Positions 27,370-37,220 of a stretch of DNA of 64,000 nt are shown piece by piece. This DNA is from Emticicia aquatica (GTDB taxonomy: Bacteria > Bacteroidota > Bacteroidia > Cytophagales > Spirosomataceae). The stretch lies in contig NZ_CAKLPY010000001.1 in assembly GCF_923079645.1 (NCBI RefSeq), positions 434,001 to 498,000 of the forward strand, written 5' to 3'. The translations under genes and the position numbers were made by a program. Below the pieces are notes generated by a model. The model had not been told where the DNA came from, made no database searches, and was given only the letters and a program-made list of their open reading frames with translations. Position 1 is the stretch's first letter. Each line of letters opens with the position of its first letter.

Positions 27370-27990
27370 ATGGATTTTGTGATTTTTTTACTCGTAGCGT
27401 TGATTAGTTTTGCGGGTTCTTTACAAATAGGAGCAGTAAATTTAGCCGTTGTTCAAACAACACTCAATCGGAATTTATCCGCAGGAATTTTGGTAGCTAT
27501 TGGTGGTAGTATTCCCGAATTTATTTATTCTTTTTTGGCTTTAAAAGGGCTATTCTTTTTACAAAATAATCAACTAATTATTAATGTACTAAATTGGCTA
27601 ATTATTCCTGTTTTTTTGTTGATGGGTTTAATGAATTTATTCCAAAATGAAACTAAAATAGTTGATACAAATAAGGCTTCTGTTATTAAAAATATTGACT
27701 TTATTAAAGGATTATCCCTTGGAATGCTTAATCCACAATTGTTGCCTTTTTGGTTTTTTATTTTGGTCTATTTAAGTAAATACTTTGTTATCAATAGTTT
27801 ATCCGAAAAATACGCATTTATTCTAGGTACAGGAATAGGAGCTTTTGCCCTCTTGTTCTTATTTGCTTATTTATCTCATTACTACAACGAACGAATAAAA
27901 AAACTTTTGCGATGTTACTCCGTTAACCGTATTATGGGATATTTTTTTATTTCATTGGCAGTTATTCAAGCGATAAAAGTTTTTGTTTAA
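27370..27990 (+). CDS. LysE family transporter
   Basis: A polytopic membrane protein of 206 residues with about six helices. It matches the LysE/RhtB superfamily: GSLQIGAVNLAVVQTTLNRN near the N-terminus and IKGLSLGMLNPQLLPFW in the middle, which carries the NPK/NPQ-type motif. These export amino acids or related small molecules; the substrate is not known. It precedes the YHS/DoxX/ATP-grasp genes by 70 bases but a -7 box lies between, so transcription may be separate. Confidence 0.78.
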   Translation: MDFVIFLLVALISFAGSLQIGAVNLAVVQTTLNRNLSAGILVAIGGSIPEFIYSFLALKGLFFLQNNQLIINVLNWLIIPVFLLMGLMNLFQNETKIVDTNKASVIKNIDFIKGLSLGMLNPQLLPFWFFILVYLSKYFVINSLSEKYAFILGTGIGAFALLFLFAYLSHYYNERIKKLLRCYSVNRIMGYFFISLAVIQAIKVFV

Positions 27991-28030
27991 ATTGGTCATT
28001 TTACCGACATTTCATTTTTGCTTCAACCAT

Positions 28031-28038
28031 TACTTTTG
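28031..28038 (+). promoter_or_regulatory. -7 box upstream of the YHS gene
   Basis: TACTTTTG matches TANNTTTG and lies 23 bases before the ATG at 28061. The -33 part is not clear. Confidence 0.4.
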
Positions 28039-28060
28039 TGACATAAAACAAATATAATCA

Positions 28061-28531
28061 ATGAAAAAAGTAATGTTATTTTTGATGCTGATAGCTTTTG
28101 CTACGCAAGCACAAGATGGGGCAAATACTGCCCTCCGTCAGAAAAATTTTCTATTAGAAAAAGGAATCGCACTAAGTGGTTATGACCCAGTAAGTTATTT
28201 TTCTTCGGGGCAGAAAATGGCAAAACCACAGAAGGGGAAAATAGCTTTCAATTATGGTGGTGTGACGTATAAATTTATTTCTGAAGCAAATCTAGAAACT
28301 TTCAAAAAAATGCCTGTTAAATATGAACCTGCTTATGGTGGTTGGTGTGCTTATGCAATGGGAGCGAAAGGTGAAAAAGTAGAAGTTGACCCAGAAAACT
28401 TCAAAATAGTGAATGGTACTTTGAATTTATTTTATAGAAATTTCTTCTCAAATACTTTGGATGATTGGAACAAAGAAGAAACAAAACTGAAAAAACAAGC
28501 AGATATTAACTGGACAAAGTTTTTTAAATAA
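28061..28531 (+). CDS. exported YHS domain protein
   Basis: A 156-residue protein with a signal peptide (MKKVMLFLMLIAFATQAQ). The YHS-type core runs about 33-105: IALSGYDPVSYFSSG, GKIAFNYGGVTYKFISEANLETFKKMP and YEPAYGGWCAYAMG. YHS domains are often found with metal transporters and oxidoreductases. Here the pattern resembles a group of periplasmic YHS proteins of unknown function. It is followed closely by a DoxX-like gene (41 bases). Confidence 0.82.
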   Translation: MKKVMLFLMLIAFATQAQDGANTALRQKNFLLEKGIALSGYDPVSYFSSGQKMAKPQKGKIAFNYGGVTYKFISEANLETFKKMPVKYEPAYGGWCAYAMGAKGEKVEVDPENFKIVNGTLNLFYRNFFSNTLDDWNKEETKLKKQADINWTKFFK

Positions 28532-28572
28532 GCCCCAAAAAATTAATCATTGACCGAATAACTCTTTTCAAA

Positions 28573-28965
28573 ATGAAAAACTTACAATCAATAGCTCGAA
28601 TCGTGGCAGCATTAATTATGCTACAAACATTATATTTCAAGTTTACAGCCCAACCAGAAAGTGTTTATATTTTTTCAACACTCGGAATTGAACCTTTCGG
28701 ACGCATTGGTTCGGGTATTGCCGAATTAATCGCATCCATTTTATTGCTGATTCCTTCAACTGCTTGGTTGGGGGCAATAATGGGTTTGGGTGTGATGTCA
28801 GGTGCAATTGTATCGCACTTGACAATTTTAGGAATTGAAGTCGAAAATGACGGTGGACAGCTTTTTATTATGGCTTTGATTACGTTCTTTTGCTGCTTAA
28901 TTGTAGTGATTTTCAACCGAGCAAAAGTGCTAAAAATAGTTTCAGAAATGTTGCCAAAGAAATAA
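28573..28965 (+). CDS. DoxX-like small membrane protein
   Basis: A 130-residue protein with four hydrophobic helices and DoxX-family features: LYFKFTAQPESVYIFSTLG after the first helix, the glycine-rich IGSGIAELIASILLLIP second helix and GAIVSHLTILG. Function of the family is vague, with links to respiration and redox stress. It lies between the YHS gene and the ATP-grasp gene with small gaps (41 and 29 bases), suggesting one operon. Confidence 0.75.
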   Translation: MKNLQSIARIVAALIMLQTLYFKFTAQPESVYIFSTLGIEPFGRIGSGIAELIASILLLIPSTAWLGAIMGLGVMSGAIVSHLTILGIEVENDGGQLFIMALITFFCCLIVVIFNRAKVLKIVSEMLPKK

Positions 28966-28994
28966 GTTTGTATATTATAATTTTAAAGAAAATC

Positions 28995-30011
28995 ATGCGA
29001 ATACCTTTGTTTTGGGTAAAAGTTTTCAATTACGAATATTGGCCTTGGTGGTTATTTTATTTACCAATGACTCCTTATTGGCTTTTGCAGGCTGTTCGAG
29101 CTAAATCATTGACTTTTTTTACGGCGGTTAATCCAGGAATTGAAGCAGGAGGCTTTTATGGTGAACATAAAACTGAAATTTTGAAAAACATTTCTCCTGA
29201 TTATTTAGCAAAAACTATTTTTATTCGCTTCGATATACCATTTGATGAAGTATGTAAATTGTTGATTATCAATAATTTGACTTATCCAATAATTGCTAAA
29301 CCCAATGTTGGTGAAAGAGGAAATGCAGTGGCAAAAATTCATTCTGAAGAAGAATTAAGACAGTACCATTTATTGACTAAAGCTGATTATTTAATTCAAG
29401 AATTTGTTACGTATTCGATAGAATTTGGCGTACTTTTTAGTCGTATGCCCAATGAAAAATTAGGAAAAGTGTCATCAATAACACGAAAAGAATTTTTGAC
29501 TGTTACTGGTGATGGAAAATCGACCATTGAAGAACTTATTTTGCAAAATACTCGTGCTAGATTTCAACTGGAATCTTTGAAACAAAAATTAGGTATTGGC
29601 ATACAAGAAATTTTAGCAGTTGATGAAAATCGTTTGCTCGAACCAATTGGTAATCATTGTCGAGGAACCAAGTTTGTAAACGCTAATTACTTGCTCAATA
29701 GTGAGTTAGATGCAGTTTTTGCAAAAATTTCTGAAAGTTTTGATGGGTTTTTCTACGGTCGTTTTGATTTGAAAGTTTCGAGTATTGAAGATTTGTATTT
29801 AGGGAAAAATATTAAAATAATGGAATTGAATGGTGTTAGTTCCGACCCAGGTCATATTTATGACCCCAAATATTATCTTTGGAATGCTTATCGGGATTTG
29901 ATGTGGCACTGGAAACGGGCTGCAAATATTAGCATTGTCAATCAGAAATCTGGAGTCAATCCATTACCAATAAAAGATATTTTTGCTATTATAAAAGAAC
30001 ATTTTGCGTGA
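28995..30011 (+). CDS. D-Ala-D-Ala ligase-like ATP-grasp protein
   Basis: 338 residues from ATG 28995; the reading frame is open further upstream but that part overlaps the DoxX gene. ATP-grasp features are visible: YPIIAKPNVGERGNAVAKIHS with the nucleotide lysine, YLIQEFVTYSIEFGVLF, and KIMELNGVSSDPGHIYDP with the metal-binding Glu and Asn. The first 40 residues are aromatic and hydrophobic (WPWWLFYLPMTPYWLL), perhaps membrane-associated. It should form an amide or peptide bond with ATP; the substrate is unknown. It is last in the YHS/DoxX unit. Confidence 0.78.
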   Translation: MRIPLFWVKVFNYEYWPWWLFYLPMTPYWLLQAVRAKSLTFFTAVNPGIEAGGFYGEHKTEILKNISPDYLAKTIFIRFDIPFDEVCKLLIINNLTYPIIAKPNVGERGNAVAKIHSEEELRQYHLLTKADYLIQEFVTYSIEFGVLFSRMPNEKLGKVSSITRKEFLTVTGDGKSTIEELILQNTRARFQLESLKQKLGIGIQEILAVDENRLLEPIGNHCRGTKFVNANYLLNSELDAVFAKISESFDGFFYGRFDLKVSSIEDLYLGKNIKIMELNGVSSDPGHIYDPKYYLWNAYRDLMWHWKRAANISIVNQKSGVNPLPIKDIFAIIKEHFA

Positions 30012-30019
30012 AAAACTTT

Positions 30020-30062
30020 AAAACTGTGGCATTTTCTTATTAATTGGATGTGCCACAGTTTT
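30020..30062 (+). terminator. terminator between the ATP-grasp gene and mcrB
   Basis: AAAACTGTGGCA (30020-30031) pairs perfectly with TGCCACAGTTTT (30051-30062); A and T runs on both sides make it usable by both convergent genes. Confidence 0.8.
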
Positions 30063-30070
30063 GCTAAAAT

Positions 30071-31594
30071 TTATTGATAAATTCTCGCAAAGACATCTTT
30101 ATTAATTTTACCCAACACTAAATCTGGATGAATAAAATATTTATAAACTTCATCTTCATATTCATCCAAAATTGTTCCGAAAACATCTTTTGTTTTAATC
30201 GATTCTCTACCAATTATTTCATTACCAATTACAAGTCTAATTTTCTCCCAATCGTTATTGAAATATTCTTGTAATAACGGAATGATTTTGGAAGAAAACA
30301 TACTACATAAGCTTATAATTGATTGACAATCAAATAAATATGCATGACCAATACAATGTTCACGGTCAATCAAAAATTCGATTCGTTGGTTAATTTTTGT
30401 CAGAAGTTTCTCTAAACTCAGGTCTTCTATATCTTGAAGTAAGTGTAATTGTGGTATCATTTCTTTGAACTCAAATCTTCGCCTCAATGCCAAATCTAAC
30501 AGTGCAATTGAGCGGTCGGTCGTGTTCATTGTGCCGACGATATGTAAATTAGCAGGTATGCCAAAACATTCTTTTGAGTAGGGGAGTGTGAGCCAAAGCT
30601 CATTTTTTGCTCCTAATCTTTTGTTATCTTCAATTAATGTAATGAGTTCACCAAAAACTTTTGAAATATTAGCCCGATTTATTTCGTCGATTACTAATAA
30701 TTGGCTTCCCGCAGTATTAAAATTTTGTTCTCTATTTTCAACGGTATCTTCCAAACAATCTTCAAATGAATTGTAGCCTGCTTTTTGTAAAGCAGCCAAA
30801 CAAGATTGATAAAATAAGCCTTTTGCTATTTCATAATTTACTTGACCATTTTTTATTGTCGGACGAATTCCCTCGATAAACTCCTCATAACTATACGATT
30901 GATGAAATGTGATAAAATGATAATCGACTAAATGAGAGAGTTTTTGAACCTCAAAAGTTTTTCCCGTTCCAGGCGGTCCAAAGTAGATTAAATTTAAAGG
31001 AATATTGAGTTTAGGTTCATAATTCGTTTCTTGTTCAGCAAAATGATTTGATTGATTTTCGAAACTATATTCTTTATTTGGATTAGCAATTTCCCAAAAT
31101 AATTCATTTCGGAGACCTTCATTTTCTGCGATTTGATACATATAATGATTATGATGCTCTTTTTTCATACTCGAAGCAGCCGTTGCTTTCAGTTCTTCTA
31201 GGCAATGCTGCCACGCACTCATTATTTTAGTGTCATCGAGGATACGTTTATATTCAAAAGGGATTTTCACAGAAACAAAATCAGAGCTATCGGCAAGGGT
31301 CATTAATTTGATTTCCTTATATTTATTAAATAGTTGTTGGTCTCTTTTTGAAAACATGAGTTCTATCCAAATACCATTTTGGCGGTATAGTTTTAAAGCA
31401 GCATAAAAGTTGATATTTGCAGTAATCCCCTTGTCCTTTCTAACCGAGAAAGCAATTCTGGGGTCATCAATGTCAATGTTTGTGACTTCTATGAGTTCTT
31501 GTAAAAGTACAAAAAACTTTAAGCAAGCCTCTCTGCTATTAATTTCTTGAAGTTTTTTTATGAGTACTTTTTTTTGCTCAGAAATATTATTCAT
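30071..31594 (-). CDS. mcrB: McrB-like AAA+ GTPase of a McrBC restriction system
   Basis: A 507-residue protein. Residues 1 to about 195 are a variable N-terminal part, probably the DNA-reading module, which I do not recognise. The AAA+ core follows: Walker A GPPGTGKT (206-213), Walker B VIDEIN (301-306), and the McrB signature MNTTDRS (356-362) with RRRFEF (371-376). McrB is a GTP-driven motor that recruits McrC to cleave modified DNA. No mcrC is adjacent; the only one lies at 5988-7265 on the opposite strand, about 23 kb away. It stands alone between two terminator/promoter boundaries. Confidence 0.85.
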   Translation of the reverse strand: MNNISEQKKVLIKKLQEINSREACLKFFVLLQELIEVTNIDIDDPRIAFSVRKDKGITANINFYAALKLYRQNGIWIELMFSKRDQQLFNKYKEIKLMTLADSSDFVSVKIPFEYKRILDDTKIMSAWQHCLEELKATAASSMKKEHHNHYMYQIAENEGLRNELFWEIANPNKEYSFENQSNHFAEQETNYEPKLNIPLNLIYFGPPGTGKTFEVQKLSHLVDYHFITFHQSYSYEEFIEGIRPTIKNGQVNYEIAKGLFYQSCLAALQKAGYNSFEDCLEDTVENREQNFNTAGSQLLVIDEINRANISKVFGELITLIEDNKRLGAKNELWLTLPYSKECFGIPANLHIVGTMNTTDRSIALLDLALRRRFEFKEMIPQLHLLQDIEDLSLEKLLTKINQRIEFLIDREHCIGHAYLFDCQSIISLCSMFSSKIIPLLQEYFNNDWEKIRLVIGNEIIGRESIKTKDVFGTILDEYEDEVYKYFIHPDLVLGKINKDVFARIYQ

Positions 31595-32030
31595 GTTTTG
31601 TCGATACTTTTTAAAATGATATAGATGATAGTTGCTTTTTTATCTAGTTTAATTACAAAAATAGTAGTCGTGCATACTAAAAATCGCCTACTTATAATTG
31701 GATTTTTTCAAGAATTTTTGTTTTTTTTAGCTTATAGTTAAAATTACTTAATTATACGCTTCTTGCATGATTAATAATTAGGTATATTGATGTAAATGCA
31801 ATAGTATATTTGGTGTATAGTATTATATGTAGAACATCCTATAAGTATTGTATTTATTTTATATAAAAAATAACTATATTATGAATATTGCAAAAAAAGG
31901 TAATTTTATTTCGTCAATTATAAAAAATGTTATATGTTTAATTCAAGAAAGTACAGAAGTACTGTTTTATTGTTTATGTAAAATAAGTATTTTTGTATCA
32001 ATTAATTATAATTTAATAACCTAAACTAAA
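31595..32030. promoter_or_regulatory. AT-rich divergent control region of mcrB and susC
   Basis: No convincing gene. It contains a TATTTTTG -7 box for mcrB on the minus strand (31656-31663) and a TATTTTTG -7 box for susC on the plus strand (31988-31995), 36 bases before the susC ATG. A 48-codon frame at 31881-32024 spans the susC promoter and looks accidental. The rest is very AT-rich, with no clear hairpin. Confidence 0.5.
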
Positions 32031-35000
32031 ATGTACATGAAGAAGAATCTACTTCTTAGTTTGCTGGGTGTCATCATGTCCTTCGCTATAATGGCTCAAG
32101 GCAAGAAGATTACTGGTAAAGTTACGTCATCAGACGATGGCTCAGGATTACCGGGTGTTTCGGTACAAGTAAAAGGTACTTCAAAAGGTTCTCAGACTGA
32201 TGTAGAGGGTAACTACTCCATTGAAGCACCTGCTGGCAGTACTTTAGTATTCAGTTTTGTAGGTATGAATACCCAAGAGTACAAATTGGGTAGCCAATCG
32301 GTTCTTAACGTATCATTAGGAGCAGACACAAAACAACTTTCTGAAGTTGTTGTTACTGCAATTGGTATCCAACGTGAGAAAAAAGCATTAGCTTATGCCG
32401 TTTCAAATGTAAACGCTGAATCACTTCAACAACGTTCGGAGCCAGATGCTTTGCGTGCATTGAATGGTAAAGTACCAGGTGTAAACATTATTTCGGGTGG
32501 TGGAGCTCCAGGACAAGCAACTCGTATCACAATTCGTGGTGCAAACTCTTTCTCTGGAAATAACCAACCTTTGTTCGTTGTTGATGGTATTCCTTTTGAT
32601 AACTCAGTGAATGCTACTGATGGTTTCAATACGAATACTGTAACTTCAAACCGTGCTTATGATATTGACCCTAACAACGTAGAGTCAATGACAATTTTGA
32701 AAGGTGCTGCTGCTTCTGCTCTTTATGGTTCACGTGCAGCTAACGGTGTGGTTGTTATTACAACTAAAGCTGGTAGTAAAAATGCCAAAAAAGGATTAGA
32801 AGTAACTTACAACTCATCTTATTCTACTGAAAAAATCTCAACAATTCCAGATTATCAAGATTCTTATACGCAAGGTTCAAACCAAACGTATAACGGTGGA
32901 TTTATCGGTAACTGGGGTTCCGCATTCCCTGCGGCAGTTGATAGAATCAACCAAGCTTTAGGGTTTGAACGTTATTCAAAAACTATTGATGGAGCATATC
33001 CAGCAGGACAAGTTCCTCATCCATTAGTTGGTGTTGCTTATGGTGCTGCTCGTTATAAAGCTGCGTTCCCTGAATTATTAGATGCCAATGGTAAAGCAAT
33101 TGGAGTTGAACTTGTACCACACGATATCATTGGTGGATTTTTCCGTCGTGGTAATGTGATTGAAAATAGTTTCAATATTAGTTCTACTGGTAATACAACA
33201 ACTATCAGTGCAGGTGCTTCACGCATGACAAACCAAGGTATTATTCCTGGTTCAAACTCAGATCGTACTACTTTAAACTTTGGTGGTAATGCTACCTTAG
33301 CTAACAAGCTTAACTTGAGCGGTAATGTTAACTATGTAAGTACAAATCAAGCTTCTCCACAATCAGGTGCTGGATATTATGCTGATTACGGTGGTTTGGC
33401 TGCTGGTGGTTCAATTTATAGTCGTTTGTTCTATTTACCACGTAACTATGATTTGAATGGGTATCCATTTGAAAACCCTGTTACTGGTGATAACGTTTTC
33501 TATCGTGCCTTGGACAATCCACTTTGGACAGCTAAATACAATACTTACACAAGTAAAGTAAACCGTGTATTTGGAAATATGGCGTTGACTTATGACGTAG
33601 CTCCTTGGTTAAACTTGACTGCTAAAGGTGGTATTAACACTTATTCAGAAACTCGTAGAGACGTGTTCCGTCCGGGTGGTAACACTGTTCCATTAGGTCA
33701 AGTAAAACGTAGAGATATTACAAATACTGAATTAGATTTTACTTTCTTAGCTTCTGCTCAAAAAGATATCACAGAAAAAATAAACATGCGTTTATTGGCT
33801 GGTTTCAATGCTAACCAAAGATATAAAAACTTTAGCAGTGTACTTGGGCAAACAGTTATCGACCCTAACTTATTAATTGTTGGCGGTACTAACTCTCAGT
33901 TTGCAAGTGAATACCAAAGTAGAAGACGTTTGTATGGTTTCTTTGCTGAATATGGTGCATCGTATAACAATTACGCATTCTTAACTGCTACTATACGTAA
34001 TGACCACTCTTCAACATTACCTAAAGCAAACAACAGTTATATGTATCCTTCAGTAAGTGGTTCATTTATCTTTACTGAAGCGTTTAAATTACCAACTAAT
34101 ATCTTGAGCTTTGGTAAAATTCGTGCTAACATCGCTAAAGTTGGTAAAGATGCTGACCCATATCAAGTATTTACTTCTTATAACTTTGCTGTTCAGTATT
34201 TTAATGCTTCTCCAATCTCAGCAACTGCATTGCCAACAACTTTGAGTAATGCTACATTAAAACCTGAGTTTACAACTGAATATGAATTAGGAACTGAATT
34301 ACAATTCTTCAAAAACAGAATTGGTGTTGACCTTGCATACTTCAATCGTGTTTCAACTGATTTGATTGTAACTGCACGTATCCCAACATCTTCAGGTTTT
34401 GATTATAAAGCAACAAATGCTGGTAAAATTATCAATAAAGGTATTGAGTTAGGTTTGAACTTAGTTCCAATCAAATTGAATAATGGTTTTACTTGGAATT
34501 CATTTATTGCTTATACTCGTCTTCGTTCAGAAGTAGTTGATGCTGGTCCAAGTGGTGAGTTATTCTTAGGTGGTACAGGTCTATCATCAACAGGTACAAT
34601 GCACCGTAATGGTTTTCCTTTCGGTATGATTTATGGTTCTAAAAATGCCCGTGATGACCAAGGAAATATATTGATTAGCCCAACAACTGGCTTACCATTG
34701 CAAAGTCCAAATTCAGAAATTTTGGCTAATCCTGCTCCTAAATATACAGTTGGTTGGACAAATACATTTACTTTCAAAGGATTTACACTTTCTGCTTTGA
34801 TGGACTACCGTGCTGGTGGAAGTATGTTCTCTGCTACTGCAGCTTCATTATTATTGAGAGGTCAATTAAAATTCTCTGAAGATCGTGAAGGTATGCGTGT
34901 AATCCCAGGTGTATTGGGTGACCCTCAAACATACAAGCCATTACTTGACGAATCAGGTAAAGAAATCAAAAATACAATTCCAATGACTGCGTTCCAATCT

Positions 35001-35318
35001 CATTTCTCAAATGGATTTGGTGCTTACGGTGCTGACGAAACAAATATTTATGATATTACTACTATTCGTTTACGTGAAGTTTCATTAGGATACAATGTTC
35101 CTAAAGCTTTCTTGAAAAAAACATTACCATTTATTGGTGGTTTAAGAATTTCAGGTTCGGGTAGAAACTTATGGTTTAAATCACCTAATATGTTAACAGG
35201 CTTAAACTTTGACCCAGAAGTTTTATCAAACTTTGCTGATTCAAACGTTCAAGGTTTTGACTTAGGTGCAGCACCATCAACTCGTCGTTATGGTATTAAC
35301 TTATCTGTGTCGTTCTAA
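32031..35318 (+). CDS. SusC/RagA family TonB-linked outer membrane receptor
   Basis: A 1095-residue receptor; the ATG at 32037 is an equally good start. Signal peptide to about residue 24 (SFAIMAQG), CarboxypepD_reg-like domain (about 25-105), the SusC-specific link LSEVVVTAIG, plug domain (about 110-240, with GVNIISGGGAPGQATRITIRGANSFSG and GAAASALYGSRAANGVVVITTK) and a 22-strand barrel ending in Phe (YGINLSVSF). It imports a bound oligosaccharide or other nutrient across the outer membrane with TonB energy and its SusD partner. Codon use is cleaner than in its neighbours, a sign of high expression. Confidence 0.95.
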   Translation: MYMKKNLLLSLLGVIMSFAIMAQGKKITGKVTSSDDGSGLPGVSVQVKGTSKGSQTDVEGNYSIEAPAGSTLVFSFVGMNTQEYKLGSQSVLNVSLGADTKQLSEVVVTAIGIQREKKALAYAVSNVNAESLQQRSEPDALRALNGKVPGVNIISGGGAPGQATRITIRGANSFSGNNQPLFVVDGIPFDNSVNATDGFNTNTVTSNRAYDIDPNNVESMTILKGAAASALYGSRAANGVVVITTKAGSKNAKKGLEVTYNSSYSTEKISTIPDYQDSYTQGSNQTYNGGFIGNWGSAFPAAVDRINQALGFERYSKTIDGAYPAGQVPHPLVGVAYGAARYKAAFPELLDANGKAIGVELVPHDIIGGFFRRGNVIENSFNISSTGNTTTISAGASRMTNQGIIPGSNSDRTTLNFGGNATLANKLNLSGNVNYVSTNQASPQSGAGYYADYGGLAAGGSIYSRLFYLPRNYDLNGYPFENPVTGDNVFYRALDNPLWTAKYNTYTSKVNRVFGNMALTYDVAPWLNLTAKGGINTYSETRRDVFRPGGNTVPLGQVKRRDITNTELDFTFLASAQKDITEKINMRLLAGFNANQRYKNFSSVLGQTVIDPNLLIVGGTNSQFASEYQSRRRLYGFFAEYGASYNNYAFLTATIRNDHSSTLPKANNSYMYPSVSGSFIFTEAFKLPTNILSFGKIRANIAKVGKDADPYQVFTSYNFAVQYFNASPISATALPTTLSNATLKPEFTTEYELGTELQFFKNRIGVDLAYFNRVSTDLIVTARIPTSSGFDYKATNAGKIINKGIELGLNLVPIKLNNGFTWNSFIAYTRLRSEVVDAGPSGELFLGGTGLSSTGTMHRNGFPFGMIYGSKNARDDQGNILISPTTGLPLQSPNSEILANPAPKYTVGWTNTFTFKGFTLSALMDYRAGGSMFSATAASLLLRGQLKFSEDREGMRVIPGVLGDPQTYKPLLDESGKEIKNTIPMTAFQSHFSNGFGAYGADETNIYDITTIRLREVSLGYNVPKAFLKKTLPFIGGLRISGSGRNLWFKSPNMLTGLNFDPEVLSNFADSNVQGFDLGAAPSTRRYGINLSVSF

Positions 35319-35440
35319 TTTTTATTAATTTTTAGCAGAAAGATTCCAAATTTACTAAATATTGAATCAAAGGTTGAAAAGTATCTTTATTTAACCTTTA
35401 CGCTAAGAGATTAGTATCAAACCAAAAATCGTAAATAGAA

Positions 35441-37120
35441 ATGAAATTAAAATATATATCAAAGGTAGTAATTACTACGGGGCTTATCAGCTTGCTAAGT
35501 GCTTGTGACCTGACTGAGTTGGAAATTAACAAAGATCCAAATAGCCCGACAGTTGCTTCTGCAAAATTATTATTGCCAACTGCTGAACTTGCCGTAATTA
35601 ATGCGGTAACAGCGGTTAATGATAATGCAATGGGATTTTCAGGTTTATTAAGTAGTGCTGATAATTTTGATTTGAACAATCAATCTTATAATGGTACTTG
35701 GAATGGCTTCTATCGTAACATGAATAACGTTGAAGCAATTATCAATGCAAGTGCAAATAGCCCTAAATACTTAGGGGTTGCTCAAGCATTGAAAGCATTT
35801 GCAATGGGTAATTTTGTGGATACATTTGGTGACTGCCCTTACAGCGAAGCTTGGAAAGGAAATGCTGAAACTGCAATAACTACTCCAAAATTTGACAAAG
35901 ATTCGGATATTTATGAAGCTTTAATTAAGCTTTGTGACGAAGCGGTTGCCAATTTAGCTAAACCATCTGCTGAAGCATTATCTGCTTCTGCTGATTTTAT
36001 GTATGGTGGAAATTTAACTAAATGGACGAAATTTGCTAAATCTGTAAAGATTCGTTTGTTATTGAATTCTCGTAAAGGTCGTTCAACAGGAAATGCTGAT
36101 TTAACTGCAGCTATTGCAGCGGGTGGTTATATTACTTCGTCTGCTGATGATTTTACTTATAATTTCAGCACTGCATCTTCTCCTGAAGGTCGTCATCCTT
36201 GGTTCCAATCTGCATATTTGGCAGACAACGGATTTTCTTACCCAGCTCATCAATTGATGGAAGAAATGATTTTCAATAAAGACCCACGTTTGGATTTCTA
36301 TTTCTACCGTCAAACAAGTACTGTGTTAGACCCTAGTAACCCAACAGATAGAGGTACAATCCCTTACGGTGGAACATACTTAGTATTAAAACCAGCGTTC
36401 TTGGCTAAATGGGAAGCAACATTTGGTGCTGCTCCATCTGCTGCTGATAAAGCATATATTGCTGGATTCTTTGGACGTGATAGAGGAGATAATACTGGTG
36501 TACCTCAAGATGGTGCGTTACGTACAGCTCCTGGTTGTTACCCTGCTGGTGGATTATATGGCGGTAGAAGTGTAGCTGCAAGAGCATTGACTGGTGGTAG
36601 AGGTTCTGGAAATGGTATCTGGCCTTTAATTACCAGCAATAATATGAAATATTACCAAATTGAAGCGATATTAGATGCTGGTGCAACAGGTGATGCAAAA
36701 GCACTTTTTGAAGCAGCAATAAGAGAACATATCTCACGTGTGAGTGCTTTAGGTTTGAAAGTTGATGCTGCAAATGCAGTTGCTCCTTCTACTGCTGCTA
36801 TTGATGCGTATGTTGCTGCTCAATTAAGTTTATATGATGCTGCTCCTTCAAATACAGCTAAATTAAATGTAGTATTGAAACAACTTTGGTACTCTTCATG
36901 GGGTCAAGGTATGGAAATCTGGAATGCGATGCGTCGTACTGGTTTCCCATCTACAGTTAATAATCCAATCATTAAACCACCAAGACAATATGCTTTGCGT
37001 TTACCTTATCCTTCACAAGAGGGTAGCTTGAACCCAAATGCTACTTCAAAATTGACTGAAGTGATTTTTGATAGAGACCCAGTATTCTGGGATAAAGTTA
37101 AAACTAAATGGGAATTCTAA
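35441..37120 (+). CDS. SusD-like (SusD_2 type) nutrient-binding lipoprotein
   Basis: A 559-residue surface lipoprotein with lipobox LLSAC (Cys22) followed by DLTELEINKDPNSPT, the hallmark of the SusD-like_2 group. The TPR-type helices (MNNVEAIINASAN; LKAFAMGNFVDTFGDCPYSEAWKG) form the lid of the SusC pore. It lies 122 bases after susC with no terminator, so the two are one operon. Its ligand is unknown, since no glycoside hydrolase or peptidase accompanies the pair. Confidence 0.93.
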   Translation: MKLKYISKVVITTGLISLLSACDLTELEINKDPNSPTVASAKLLLPTAELAVINAVTAVNDNAMGFSGLLSSADNFDLNNQSYNGTWNGFYRNMNNVEAIINASANSPKYLGVAQALKAFAMGNFVDTFGDCPYSEAWKGNAETAITTPKFDKDSDIYEALIKLCDEAVANLAKPSAEALSASADFMYGGNLTKWTKFAKSVKIRLLLNSRKGRSTGNADLTAAIAAGGYITSSADDFTYNFSTASSPEGRHPWFQSAYLADNGFSYPAHQLMEEMIFNKDPRLDFYFYRQTSTVLDPSNPTDRGTIPYGGTYLVLKPAFLAKWEATFGAAPSAADKAYIAGFFGRDRGDNTGVPQDGALRTAPGCYPAGGLYGGRSVAARALTGGRGSGNGIWPLITSNNMKYYQIEAILDAGATGDAKALFEAAIREHISRVSALGLKVDAANAVAPSTAAIDAYVAAQLSLYDAAPSNTAKLNVVLKQLWYSSWGQGMEIWNAMRRTGFPSTVNNPIIKPPRQYALRLPYPSQEGSLNPNATSKLTEVIFDRDPVFWDKVKTKWEF

Positions 37121-37143
37121 AATAATAGAAGTGAGACATAAGA

Positions 37144-37175
37144 TACGAGATGTGAGCAACTGCAAGTATCTCGTA
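37144..37175 (+). repeat. hairpin between susD and the third operon gene
   Basis: TACGAGAT (37144-37151) and ATCTCGTA (37168-37175) form an 8-bp stem with a 16-base loop. No T tail follows, so an mRNA processing or stability element is likelier than a terminator. Confidence 0.4.
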
Positions 37176-37220
37176 CCTCAAAATCCAAAATCTCATTAAA
37201 ACTTAAAACAGTAACTGAAA

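Noticed and set aside
31881-32024. 48-codon frame just before susC (MNIAKKGNF...) as a leader peptide
   Set aside because: It spans the susC -7 box, is made of AT-rich codons and ends inside the leader; most likely chance.
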